This document shows positions 8,382-16,196 of a stretch of DNA of 64,000 bases, piece after piece (the first letter of the stretch is position 1; every line of letters begins with the position of its first letter). The notes beneath the pieces were generated by a model, which was not told the origin of the DNA, did no database searches, and was given only the letters and a program-made list of their open reading frames with translations. The position numbers were made by a program, and so were the translations under genes. Source of the DNA: Anaerostipes faecalis (GTDB lineage Bacteria; Bacillota; Clostridia; Lachnospirales; Lachnospiraceae). The stretch is taken from assembly GCF_018982945.1 (NCBI RefSeq), contig NZ_JABRXE010000003.1, positions 124,001 through 188,000 on the forward strand, written 5' to 3'.

Positions 8382-9317
8382 TTATACCTCCATTTGTCCA
8401 GTTACACGTTTATATAATTCTTCAGCAGCATTATATCCCATCTTCTTCTGTCTGTGATTAATTGCTGCAGTTTCCACGATAATTGCCAGATTTCTTCCCG
8501 GACGAATCGGAAGTGTGTGGGCTGCAACTTTATTTCCAAGATACTCCACATATTTTTCTTCCAATCCCAGTCGGTCATAATCTGTATCTTTGTTCCAGTC
8601 TTCCAGCTGGATGACCAGATCAATATCCTGTTCCATCTTCACACTTTCTACACCAAACAGATTTTTTACATCAATAATACCAATTCCACGAAGTTCAATA
8701 AAAAATCGTGTAACATCAGGTGAAGAACCTATGAGAGTCTTTTTACTGACACGCTTAATCTCCACCACATCATCAGAAACCAGCCGGTGTCCACGTTTGA
8801 TCAGCTCTAAAGCTGCTTCACTTTTACCAATTCCACTTTCACCTGTAATAAGAATCCCTTCACCAAAAACATCAACTAAAACCCCATGAATTGAGATTCT
8901 CGGTGCCAGCACAACACTTAACCATTGAATTACTTCTGCCATAAATTCAGAAGTTGTATCCTGAGAAATCAAAATTGGTACTTTATATTTTTGGGCAACT
9001 TCTATCATCCTGTCACAAGGAACTAAATTACTGCAAAATACCAGACATGGAATTCCTGCTGAGAAAAATTTTTCAAAAATAGATGTAACCACCATATCAT
9101 CTTTCTGAATCTCCTGAAGATACAGATATTCTACATTTCCGATAATCTGTAAACGATTACTGTCAAAATGTTCAAAATATCCCGCCAGCTGCAATGCCGG
9201 ACGATTAATTTCTGCCTGTCTGATGTATATCTCTCTTGTATTGATTTCAGGAAGAACTTCTTTTAAATTCAGTTCTTTCATCATGTCATATACTGAAATC
9301 TTATGTTCCTGATTCAT
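8382..9317 (-). CDS. hprK: HPr kinase/phosphorylase
   Basis: HprK/P phosphorylates HPr and Crh on Ser46 using ATP or pyrophosphate and reverses the reaction, linking glycolytic state to carbon catabolite repression. The 311-residue protein has the typical N-terminal domain, the conserved His144 in APRISIHGVLVDV, Walker A GESGIGKS (159-166) and the family signature ELRGIGIIDVKNLFGV. GGGAG lies 8 nt before the ATG. Its likely substrate, the Crh-like protein, is encoded four genes downstream in the same operon. Confidence 0.97.
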   Translation of the reverse strand: MNQEHKISVYDMMKELNLKEVLPEINTREIYIRQAEINRPALQLAGYFEHFDSNRLQIIGNVEYLYLQEIQKDDMVVTSIFEKFFSAGIPCLVFCSNLVPCDRMIEVAQKYKVPILISQDTTSEFMAEVIQWLSVVLAPRISIHGVLVDVFGEGILITGESGIGKSEAALELIKRGHRLVSDDVVEIKRVSKKTLIGSSPDVTRFFIELRGIGIIDVKNLFGVESVKMEQDIDLVIQLEDWNKDTDYDRLGLEEKYVEYLGNKVAAHTLPIRPGRNLAIIVETAAINHRQKKMGYNAAEELYKRVTGQMEV

Positions 9318-9405
9318 AATAGATGCTCCCTTCTTTTATACCTTTTCATTACGTTATTTTATCATATTTTCTATCTTAAAAAAAGGATTGATAGATAATC
9401 CATGT

Positions 9406-11274
9406 TTATCTACCCTCCTGATGGAAAAACAGGTAGATTTCTCTGGCCGTTTTCCGATCCATACCAGGAACCTTAAGCAGTTCCTCTTCTTCCGCAGTTT
9501 TTATGGATGATATATCCTTAAAATATTTCATTAATGCTTTTCTTCTCTTTGGTCCTACACCTTTTATATCATCCAGAACGGAATGAACCTGTCCTTTTGC
9601 TCTTAACGAGCGATGGTACTCAATAGCAAAACGATGGGCTTCATCCTGAATTCTCGTTACCAGAAGAAAAGCCTCACTATTCCTTGGAAATATGATTTCC
9701 TCATTATTATAATACAATCCTCTCGTTCTATGATTGTCATCTTTTACCATTCCACAAACCGGTATCTGAAGATCAAGTTTTTCCAGTACTTTATTCGCTA
9801 TATTAACCTGCCCTTTTCCACCATCCATTAAAAGCAGGTCTGGAAATTTTGTGAAACTTCCAAGTTCCAGATCTTTCCCTTCCTGTAAAAGTTCATCCAG
9901 CTCTCTCTGTCCATGGCGAAATCGTCTGGTCAGGACTTCTTCCATACTTGCATAATCATCAGGACCTTCTATTGTTTTTAATCGGAATTTCCGATAATCC
10001 CGTTTTCGCGCCTTTCCGTTTTCAAAAACTACCATGGATGCCACTGTCTGAAAACCACTGATATTGGAAATATCAAATGCTTCCATTCGTTTTAATCCTT
10101 CTATCCCTAAAAGTTGTTCGATCTCATGGACAGCACCTATGGTCCTTTTTTCTTCCCTCTTTATTTTTTCACGATCCATTCTCAAAATGTTCTCTGCATT
10201 TTCTTTCGCCATTTCCACCATTCGATGCTTTTGCCCTTTAACTGGAACTTTCAGATGAACCTTACTGCCTCTTTTTTTACTTAACCATTTTTCTATAATC
10301 TCCATGTCCTCCACCGGATATTCCAAAAATATTTCTCCGGGAAGATATGGAGTTCCCGCATAAAACTGTTTGATAAAAGCACTTAGAATTTTTTCGTCTG
10401 AGTTTTCTTCATTTAAATCCATATGGAAATGCTCTCTTCCAAGAAGTTTTCCCTGCCGAATAAAAAATATGGCTACAACTGCATCTTTTTCATCCTTTGC
10501 CATTGCAATCATATCTCTGTCTTCAAATCCCTGAGTATTGATTTTCTGACGATCCATAATTTTTTGTATGCTTCTCAGCAGATCTCTGTATTCCATTGCC
10601 TGCTCAAATTCCAGTTCCTTAGATGCTCTTTCCATCTTTTCCTGAAGATTCCTTGCAACTTCCTTGTAATTGCCATTTAGAAAATTTAATGTCTCTTCAA
10701 TCTTTTTTCCATAATCTTCTTTAGAAATATATCCCTGACATGGACCATTACATTGCTTGATCTGATAGTACAGACACGGACGATCCTTTCCTATATCTTT
10801 AGGTAACCTGCGATTACATGTCCGTATCTTAAAAATCTTTCGAAGCAATTCTATTGTATCATTTACAGCACCTGAACTGGTATATGGTCCAAAATATCTG
10901 CAGTGATCCGGTTTCATCTTTCTTGCAAGCATAATCCTTGGAAAATCCTCATTGGTAGTCACCTTAATATACGGGTAATTTTTATCATCCTTTAACATGG
11001 TATTATATTTAGGACGATGTTCCTTGATCAGATTACTCTCCAGTACCAGCGCTTCCAGTTCAGAATCTGTAATTATATATTCAAACCAGGATATATTCTG
11101 AACCATATGCTGAATTTTTACAGACAGATTCCGACTATCCTGAAAATACTGACGCACACGGTTACAAAGCTTAATTGCCTTTCCCACATATATAATTTCA
11201 TCTTTTTTATTATGCATTAAATAAACTCCTGGCTTAGCCGGGAGCTTCTTTAATTCTTCCTGAATATCAAACAT
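9406..11274 (-). CDS. uvrC: Excinuclease ABC subunit C
   Basis: UvrC makes the dual incisions in nucleotide excision repair with UvrAB. The protein (about 622 residues from the chosen start) has an N-terminal GIY-YIG domain ([20 protein letters not shown]), a UVR motif region (about 200-235), the RNase H-like endonuclease domain ([10 protein letters not shown] and [12 protein letters not shown] carrying catalytic Asp) and C-terminal helix-hairpin-helix motifs ([14 protein letters not shown]). I start at [12 protein letters not shown], which has CGGAGG at good spacing, not at the in-frame ATG 13 codons upstream. Upstream is a promoter and repeat copy A. It heads the hprK-murB-whiA operon. Confidence 0.96.
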   Translation of the reverse strand: MFDIQEELKKLPAKPGVYLMHNKKDEIIYVGKAIKLCNRVRQYFQDSRNLSVKIQHMVQNISWFEYIITDSELEALVLESNLIKEHRPKYNTMLKDDKNYPYIKVTTNEDFPRIMLARKMKPDHCRYFGPYTSSGAVNDTIELLRKIFKIRTCNRRLPKDIGKDRPCLYYQIKQCNGPCQGYISKEDYGKKIEETLNFLNGNYKEVARNLQEKMERASKELEFEQAMEYRDLLRSIQKIMDRQKINTQGFEDRDMIAMAKDEKDAVVAIFFIRQGKLLGREHFHMDLNEENSDEKILSAFIKQFYAGTPYLPGEIFLEYPVEDMEIIEKWLSKKRGSKVHLKVPVKGQKHRMVEMAKENAENILRMDREKIKREEKRTIGAVHEIEQLLGIEGLKRMEAFDISNISGFQTVASMVVFENGKARKRDYRKFRLKTIEGPDDYASMEEVLTRRFRHGQRELDELLQEGKDLELGSFTKFPDLLLMDGGKGQVNIANKVLEKLDLQIPVCGMVKDDNHRTRGLYYNNEEIIFPRNSEAFLLVTRIQDEAHRFAIEYHRSLRAKGQVHSVLDDIKGVGPKRRKALMKYFKDISSIKTAEEEELLKVPGMDRKTAREIYLFFHQEGR

Positions 11275-11293
11275 TATGAACCTCCGTTTCATC

Positions 11294-11322
11294 ATTCTAA
11301 CAAAAGCTGGCAATCAAGTCTA
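11294..11322 (-). promoter_or_regulatory. Probable SigA promoter of the uvrC-crh operon
   Basis: Minus-strand TAGACT (-35, 4/6) and TAGAAT (-10, 5/6) are separated by 17 nt, 20 nt upstream of the uvrC start. It lies between repeat copy A and uvrC. Confidence 0.5.
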
Positions 11323-11340
11323 TAGCAGATGGATACAATG

Positions 11341-11366
11341 TAACAAGGTCTTTTCTATGTAATTAA
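11341..11366 (+). repeat. Right-end remnant of the terminator-associated repeat
   Basis: TAACAAGGTCTTTTCTATGT followed by AATT matches the right-hand end of the repeat copies at 59.07 kb and 62.2 kb. It directly precedes the left border of copy A, which suggests two copies once lay in tandem here or one inserted at the end of another. Confidence 0.55.
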
Positions 11367-11546
11367 GAACAAAGCGGACAAGTCTGCTTCAACTCCCTCT
11401 ATCCCTCACTCATGAGGGACTTGCTCCGCTTTGCGCGCCAGATGCTATTGCGTAAGCAATTATCACCTTATGCATCTGGTCGCATCTTTTGCGGAGCATT
11501 TTTTATTACATAGGAAATTCAAAGGAATTTCCTATGTAATAAAAAA
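11367..11546 (+). repeat. Terminator-associated hairpin repeat, copy A
   Basis: This 180-nt copy has four modules. Module 1: AGCGGACAAGTCTGCT hairpin (one mismatch against other copies). Module 2: CCCTC/GAGGG hairpin. Module 3: GCTCCGC...GCGGAGC outer stem enclosing CCAGATGC/GCATCTGG and an inner ATTGC-GTAA-GCAAT hairpin. Module 4: a perfect 22-bp stem T6-ATTACATAGGAAATTC around loop AAAG (11499-11546). It fills the gap between the nrdG terminator and the uvrC promoter. A plus-strand ORF starting here (11431) is a by-product of the repeat. Nothing else is seen in the 11275-11707 gap. Confidence 0.85.
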
Positions 11547-11570
11547 TCCCGCCATCATCTGGCGGGATTT
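11541..11570. terminator. Intrinsic terminator of nrdDG
   Basis: AATCCCGCC pairs with GGCGGGATT around ATCATCT. On the minus strand the stem is followed by TTTTTT, which is shared with the end of repeat copy A. Confidence 0.85.
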
Positions 11571-11707
11571 CTTTTTATCAAATGAAAAGAGAGGATTAAA
11601 ATATATGAAAAACTATGTTTTAAGTATATCAAAATTCCTTTCTAATACAATGTAACAAAAATAAAAAATTATAAACACTTTCTAAACAAATCTAAAGATT
11701 TAAATTT

Positions 11708-12199
11708 CTACTGGCAGTGAAGAATGAGCCGATCTTCTTTTAATGATTGTTTTACATCAATCACCCGCTGGTTACTACTTCCTCTCCAATGAATCTTTGG
11801 ATCTCGTAATTCCTCTATGTATGGTCCGTCTATCAGCACATCAATATTTTTAATTACTTCCAGTGTAGAAATTTCTTCCCAGCAAAATCCTGTATACATC
11901 CAGATTGTCTTTTCCGGAAATTTTTCTTTAATTTCTTCCACAAGAATGGTAATATCTCTGCAATTTGCCGGATGAAGAGGATCTCCACCACTTAATGTAA
12001 TACCTGAAACATACGGTTTATCCAGTGCTTCAAATAATTCCTTTTTTGCCCCTTCATCAAACTCGAGTCCGCCTTTAATATCCCAGGTGACCGGATTATG
12101 ACAGTTTTTACATTTGTGAGTACATCCAGAGACCCACAAAACCACCCGGAGACCGTCTCCGTTGAGCATATCATCCTTGGTTATATTATGGTAACGCAT
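11708..12199 (-). CDS. nrdG: Anaerobic ribonucleotide reductase activating protein
   Basis: NrdG is the radical-SAM activase that generates the glycyl radical on NrdD. The 163-residue protein carries the CxxxCxxC [4Fe-4S] motif as C26-THK-C30-KN-C33 and the following glycine-rich SAM-binding SGGDPLHPAN segment. Its ATG overlaps the nrdD stop by one base (TAATG), so the pair is translationally coupled. The length is typical for a minimal radical-SAM activase. It is followed by a strong terminator and repeat copy A. Confidence 0.97.
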   Translation of the reverse strand: MRYHNITKDDMLNGDGLRVVLWVSGCTHKCKNCHNPVTWDIKGGLEFDEGAKKELFEALDKPYVSGITLSGGDPLHPANCRDITILVEEIKEKFPEKTIWMYTGFCWEEISTLEVIKNIDVLIDGPYIEELRDPKIHWRGSSNQRVIDVKQSLKEDRLILHCQ

Positions 12200-14319
12200 T
12201 ACATGGATTTCCTTTCTGAAATTTCTGCCATTTTGGCATCATTTAGTCTCGTATCTCCTTTTACTCTGGAATAAGATAGATATCCGTTCATTCGATCAAT
12301 TTTGGTGAGATTATGACTTCCACATTTTGGACATACATCCATTTCCAGTTCTTCATGTCCACAGTCATCACAATAAGCCAGAGATAAATTAACTCCTTCG
12401 TAATATCCAAGATCCATTGCACGACGCACCAGAGTTTTGATTGCCTCTTCATTATAATCGATTGGATATTTTACATATTGAATCTTTCCACCGTTGCTTA
12501 ATTCCCAGAATCTTCCTTCAAGATCCTGTTTTTCTATTGGAGTAATATCTTCTGCCACATGACAATGGAAAGAATTGCTGACATATTCTCTGTCAGATAC
12601 ATTTTCAATAACTCCATATTTCTTACGGAACTGTTTCACCTGCAATCCACAGAGATTTTCTGCCGGAGTTCCATAAATAGCATACAAATAACCATCTTCC
12701 TTTTTAAACCTGGCTACCTGCTCATTAATATATTGTAATGTTTCCAGTGCAAACTTTCCGTCTTCCACCAGGGATTTATGGTTATAAAGCTGCTGCAGCT
12801 CATTTAATGCCGTAATTCCAAAAGATGCTGTTGCAGATTTTAACAATGGTTTGATTTTGTCATGAAGATCCAGATGTCCCCCAAGGAAACCACCTTCGCA
12901 GTACGCCAAAGGATTGGTGGACGCCTTCATCTCTCCCAGATATTCATAGGTTCTGATATGAAGCTGACGAATCAGATTCAGATAATAATCTAAAACTTCA
13001 TGAAAATCTCTGCTTTCCTGTTTTGCCTTGGCATAAATCATTGGAAGATGCAGGCTGACTGCTCCTATATTAAATCTTCCTACAAATACCGGAACATCTT
13101 CCTCATCTGCCGGCTCCATTCCACCTCTCTCATACCACGGAGATAAAAATGCACGACAACCCATGGGACTGATAATCTTTCCGTACTTTTTATACATGCT
13201 GGAAATATACCCTTCTCCCGTAAGGCTCAGCCAGTCTGGATACATAGTCTTGCTGGAACAACGGATTCCTGCTTCAAACACATCTTCCAGTTCTCCTCCT
13301 GGTCCATGGAGGTTCTTGTCATATAAAAATACAATTTTCGGAAACAGAACAGGTTTTTTATGTCCTTCCTTTCCCTGACCTTGTCTTCTTACATCCAGCA
13401 TGGAAATTGTAGCCATCTTTGCAAATCGCCCGGTTCCAGTTCCTGCCGTAATGGTAATAAACGGATAATCTCCTCTGCTGGAAGAAACACTGTTAAACTT
13501 ATATTCCAGTCCCTGAAATCCCTGCTCAAATTCTCTCTTTACATCCTTTAATGCTTCCGCCTCAGCTTTATCTTCAAGCAGACCCAGTTCCAGATATCTC
13601 TTTATGGCTTTATTATAGGATTTCTCTGCATAAGGCTCCAGAATCAGCTCAATATTCGGTACAGTAAATCCGCCATACTGCTGACTGGCAGCACTTAAAA
13701 CAATATCTCCAATAACGTCAAAAGCTACATCCAGTGTCTTTGGCTCGTTATACCAGAGATTTCCCATTTCAAAACCGCCTTTTAACACTTCCTGCACATC
13801 AAACAGACAGCAGTTCATAGTGTCTCTGCGGGCAGACATATCATGAATATAAATATAACCATCTCTGCATGCCTGTATTTCTTCTGTAGTTAAAAAGAAT
13901 TTCTTATATAACTCCTTATTTAATTCATTAAATATCAGACTTCTCTTTGTAGATACCAGTGCACTGTCTGTATTACTGTTTTCTTTGTCTCCAATATACA
14001 TAATAGACTGACTTTTTTTATAAACTTCATCCAGCATCTGAACAAAATCCTGTTTATAATTTCTGTAATCGCGATAGCTTTTAGCGACCAGAGGATTCGT
14101 CTGCTCCAGAGCTCCTTCTACTACATTATGCATCTCCGAAATATGAACTTCATCTTTATGCATCTCCTGTACTTTTTTCGTTACAAAGTCACAAATAAAA
14201 TCCAGTTCTTTCTGAGAAAATTTCACCAATGCACGATAAGCAGATTTATTAACTGCTACCACAACCTTCTGCACATTGAAATCCTCTCTTGTACCATCTT
14301 TCTTTACTACTTTGATCAT
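12199..14319 (-). CDS. nrdD: Anaerobic (class III) ribonucleoside-triphosphate reductase
   Basis: The 706-residue NrdD reduces NTPs to dNTPs with an oxygen-sensitive glycyl radical. An ATP-cone allosteric domain (about 1-95) precedes the catalytic barrel; the C terminus has a four-cysteine zinc site (CDDC and CPKC) and the radical loop with Gly679 in DRMNGYLSYS. The presence of only the class III system in view fits a strict anaerobe. The leader is about 270 nt, contains a composite hairpin repeat, and starts at a promoter with tandem NrdR boxes. nrdG follows with a 1-bp overlap. Confidence 0.97.
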   Translation of the reverse strand: MIKVVKKDGTREDFNVQKVVVAVNKSAYRALVKFSQKELDFICDFVTKKVQEMHKDEVHISEMHNVVEGALEQTNPLVAKSYRDYRNYKQDFVQMLDEVYKKSQSIMYIGDKENSNTDSALVSTKRSLIFNELNKELYKKFFLTTEEIQACRDGYIYIHDMSARRDTMNCCLFDVQEVLKGGFEMGNLWYNEPKTLDVAFDVIGDIVLSAASQQYGGFTVPNIELILEPYAEKSYNKAIKRYLELGLLEDKAEAEALKDVKREFEQGFQGLEYKFNSVSSSRGDYPFITITAGTGTGRFAKMATISMLDVRRQGQGKEGHKKPVLFPKIVFLYDKNLHGPGGELEDVFEAGIRCSSKTMYPDWLSLTGEGYISSMYKKYGKIISPMGCRAFLSPWYERGGMEPADEEDVPVFVGRFNIGAVSLHLPMIYAKAKQESRDFHEVLDYYLNLIRQLHIRTYEYLGEMKASTNPLAYCEGGFLGGHLDLHDKIKPLLKSATASFGITALNELQQLYNHKSLVEDGKFALETLQYINEQVARFKKEDGYLYAIYGTPAENLCGLQVKQFRKKYGVIENVSDREYVSNSFHCHVAEDITPIEKQDLEGRFWELSNGGKIQYVKYPIDYNEEAIKTLVRRAMDLGYYEGVNLSLAYCDDCGHEELEMDVCPKCGSHNLTKIDRMNGYLSYSRVKGDTRLNDAKMAEISERKSM

Positions 14320-14367
14320 TTAGCTCTTTCTCCCCTTTCGGCTATATCGTATAATCTTTTCTATATT

Positions 14368-14545
14368 CAAGACTCGCTCGCGAGTCTTGGCGCGGAATTC
14401 GGGTCTGCATAGCAGACATACTTCCAATCCGAATTCCTGCGCATCCTCGCGGAGCGTATATCAGATGGGGGATTGAAACCCGCCACTGATACATAATTGT
14501 TGCTCACCGCCTACAGAGGCGGGAGTCATCCCTCATCCGATATAC
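14368..14545 (+). repeat. Composite hairpin element in the nrdD leader (copy C)
   Basis: Three structured blocks fill the 14320-14623 gap. (1) 14368-14389, a 10-bp palindrome CAAGACTCGC/GCGAGTCTTG. (2) About 14390-14460, a module-3 variant: GGAATTCGG pairs with CCGAATTCC, enclosing GTCTGC-ATA-GCAGAC, ending in the GCGGAGCG tail shared with copies A, B and D. (3) About 14459-14545, a long imperfect stem ATATCAGATGGGGGAT/ATCCCTCATCCGATAT enclosing CCCGCC...GGCGGG and CCGCCT-ACAG-AGGCGG. Modules 1, 2 and 4 of other copies are missing. Because the nrdD promoter lies beyond it, the whole block is transcribed as the nrdDG 5' leader. Confidence 0.75.
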
Positions 14546-14589
14546 TATATATAGTGTTTATTCGAAATCCATTCCACAACATAATGTGA
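14542..14589 (-). promoter_or_regulatory. Tandem NrdR boxes upstream of nrdDG
   Basis: Two 16-bp sites resemble the NrdR consensus acaCwAtATaTwGtgt. On the minus strand they are ACACTATATATAGTAT (14557-14542, 15/16) and TCACATTATGTTGTGG (14589-14574, about 12/16). Their start-to-start distance is 32 bp, about three helical turns, which is the spacing known for NrdR box pairs. They lie just downstream of the predicted transcription start, as expected for repression by NrdR when dATP is high. No nrdR gene is in the window. Confidence 0.8.
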
Positions 14590-14598
14590 AGTATTTCA

Positions 14599-14627
14599 AT
14601 ATTATCATTGGTCAAATAGAAAGTCAA
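14599..14627 (-). promoter_or_regulatory. SigA promoter of nrdDG
   Basis: Minus-strand TTGACT (-35) and TAATAT (-10) are separated by exactly 17 nt. The -35 box overlaps the stop codon of the truncated gerKC gene. The predicted start is about 10 nt before the distal NrdR box. Confidence 0.7.
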
Positions 14628-15157
14628 TACATTATCCGTCCTAAGGTATAATTTTTAGGTAAAGTAATTTCTTCAGAATTTTCAATAGATTTTGCCACAT
14701 ATTCTCCAAAAGAAATGCTCAGATTTTTTTCTTTTGAAAAAACATCAGAAATACTTTTATCTGTTTTTAGCACAAAAACAGATTTGGCAATTTGCGGATG
14801 CCTGAGCAATTCTTTTATAATCTTTGGATCTTTCACTCCATTACCAAAAATAATTACCTTTAAATGTCCAAAATTTAAATTTTTCATCTGATATTTTTCC
14901 CATTTTTTGTTGGCATCAGCAAAAGAGTCTGCCAGAAAGGTTATGGATTTTGACGGTATCTTTGTTCCTGAATTGCTTTTTTCATTATCAAAATCAGCAT
15001 AAGAATATCGTACCAGGTATTGATCACCGTTTTTTTCAAATCCCATAGCCAGGATATAACTACTGTCTTCAATATCTTTCTGATTTTTGCATCCGCAGCA
15101 GCCGGTAAATATTGTCAGCAAAAGCAGAATCAGAAAACATTTAGCTGTAAATTTCAT
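14624..15157 (-). CDS. gerKC: Truncated Ger(x)C spore germination lipoprotein
   Basis: The 177-residue product has a lipoprotein signal (LTIFTGC; lipid Cys about residue 20) and the N-terminal Ger(x)C domain, including SYILAMGFEKNGDQYLVRYSY and NLNFGHLKVIIFG, the part that packs against the GerB permease. Family members have about 350-400 residues; the C-terminal two-domain GerAC region is absent. The frame ends in TGA and no continuation is recognisable in the 60 bp before the nrdD promoter. It overlaps gerKB by 17 bp. Either a deletion removed the 3' half or a minimal GerC suffices. I call it probably defective but possibly expressed. Confidence 0.75.
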   Translation of the reverse strand: MKFTAKCFLILLLLTIFTGCCGCKNQKDIEDSSYILAMGFEKNGDQYLVRYSYADFDNEKSNSGTKIPSKSITFLADSFADANKKWEKYQMKNLNFGHLKVIIFGNGVKDPKIIKELLRHPQIAKSVFVLKTDKSISDVFSKEKNLSISFGEYVAKSIENSEEITLPKNYTLGRIMY

Positions 15158-16196
15158 TCTTTTTTCTCCTTCTTCTACTCAGAAACAGTACCAGCGGAAA
15201 AATCATTCCAATAATCAGATTTCCATAGATGAACCACAAAAAATACTTTTGAAAAAGCGGATAAAGATCAAAAAGGAAATCAGTCATAAACAATATTCCT
15301 CCATAGGACAGCCACGCTGCTATTTTCCCTCCGTTTTGAAAAGTATTCCTAATGCTCTCATTTCCATAAAACAAATATCCGCTGAAAACACAGAAAACTC
15401 CTACGATCCAGAAAGCAATAAGAAAAATATCCAGACGGGCCATTAAACCTCCAGGCATTGCCGCTCCCTGTGCCATGGACATTACCGGATTTTCATCATA
15501 CAAAATCATTTTTCTTCCCAGTGAGCCTGTCACTGCACAGAAAATTCCCATAAGAAGGATTCCCAAACCTAAAAAAGATGAAACTGTCATATTTCCTTGA
15601 TTTATATTTCCTCTGTAAAACCACGCCAGTTCCATTGGATGAAGCAACGCTACTGCCCCAATCATTCCATTAACAAAGTGATTCCATGAAAATGTTGTTA
15701 CACTGAGTTCCCCTAACGATAAATCTGTAAGACTTAATAGTAAAACAAAGATAACCGGAAGCAGCACAAACCAGAAAATTCCTTCCATAACCCTTCCCCG
15801 TCCTCTTAATCCACTTCTGTTAATCATCCATGCAAGAATCATCAACAGTACTCCTGCAAACCATGGCTTTCTGCCTGGAAGAAGGTAACGGGATACCATA
15901 AAAAGGATATAAATATAAAAAAAGACTCCATTTATCCAGAAACGCATATAATAAAAAACAGCCGCCAAGGGATGTCCTTTTAACATTTGCTCCATTGATA
16001 TGCCCCTGGTCATTTTTTCTGTTATCAAAAAATATATTCCCGCCAGAAAGCAGGCTCCTGCTACTGAAAGGATTCCACTTTCCGCATTTTTCCCTAAAAC
16101 CACCTGTGGCAGAAATAATGCCGAAGCAGAAAAAGTTTCCAGTATAAAAATCCTGTTCCCCTGCCTTTCTGTAATTACCTGATGCTTATTTTCCAT
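15141..16196 (-). CDS. gerKB: Spore germination permease, GerB/GerKB family
   Basis: This integral membrane protein of about 351 residues has roughly ten hydrophobic segments and belongs to the GerB branch of the amino acid-polyamine-organocation fold. GerB subunits bind the germinant in GerA-type receptors in the spore inner membrane. The start used (MENKHQVITERQ) has AGGAGG 6 nt upstream and lies 11 bp inside the end of gerKA. The N-terminal segment RQGNRIFILETFSASALFLPQ is typical. The germinant cannot be predicted. Confidence 0.9.
   Translation of the reverse strand: MENKHQVITERQGNRIFILETFSASALFLPQVVLGKNAESGILSVAGACFLAGIYFLITEKMTRGISMEQMLKGHPLAAVFYYMRFWINGVFFYIYILFMVSRYLLPGRKPWFAGVLLMILAWMINRSGLRGRGRVMEGIFWFVLLPVIFVLLLSLTDLSLGELSVTTFSWNHFVNGMIGAVALLHPMELAWFYRGNINQGNMTVSSFLGLGILLMGIFCAVTGSLGRKMILYDENPVMSMAQGAAMPGGLMARLDIFLIAFWIVGVFCVFSGYLFYGNESIRNTFQNGGKIAAWLSYGGILFMTDFLFDLYPLFQKYFLWFIYGNLIIGMIFPLVLFLSRRRRKKNEIYS

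Noticed and set aside
11431-11655. Plus-strand ORF with FLLHRKFKGISYVIKN
   Set aside because: It is a translation of repeat copy A module 3-4. The same peptide appears from copy B at 17851-18117, which identifies it as repeat-derived.
14461-14490. ATTGAAAC-containing sequence resembling the end of a type I-B CRISPR repeat
   Set aside because: It occurs once, with no spacers or repeats around it and no cas genes. It is part of a hairpin in the nrdD leader.
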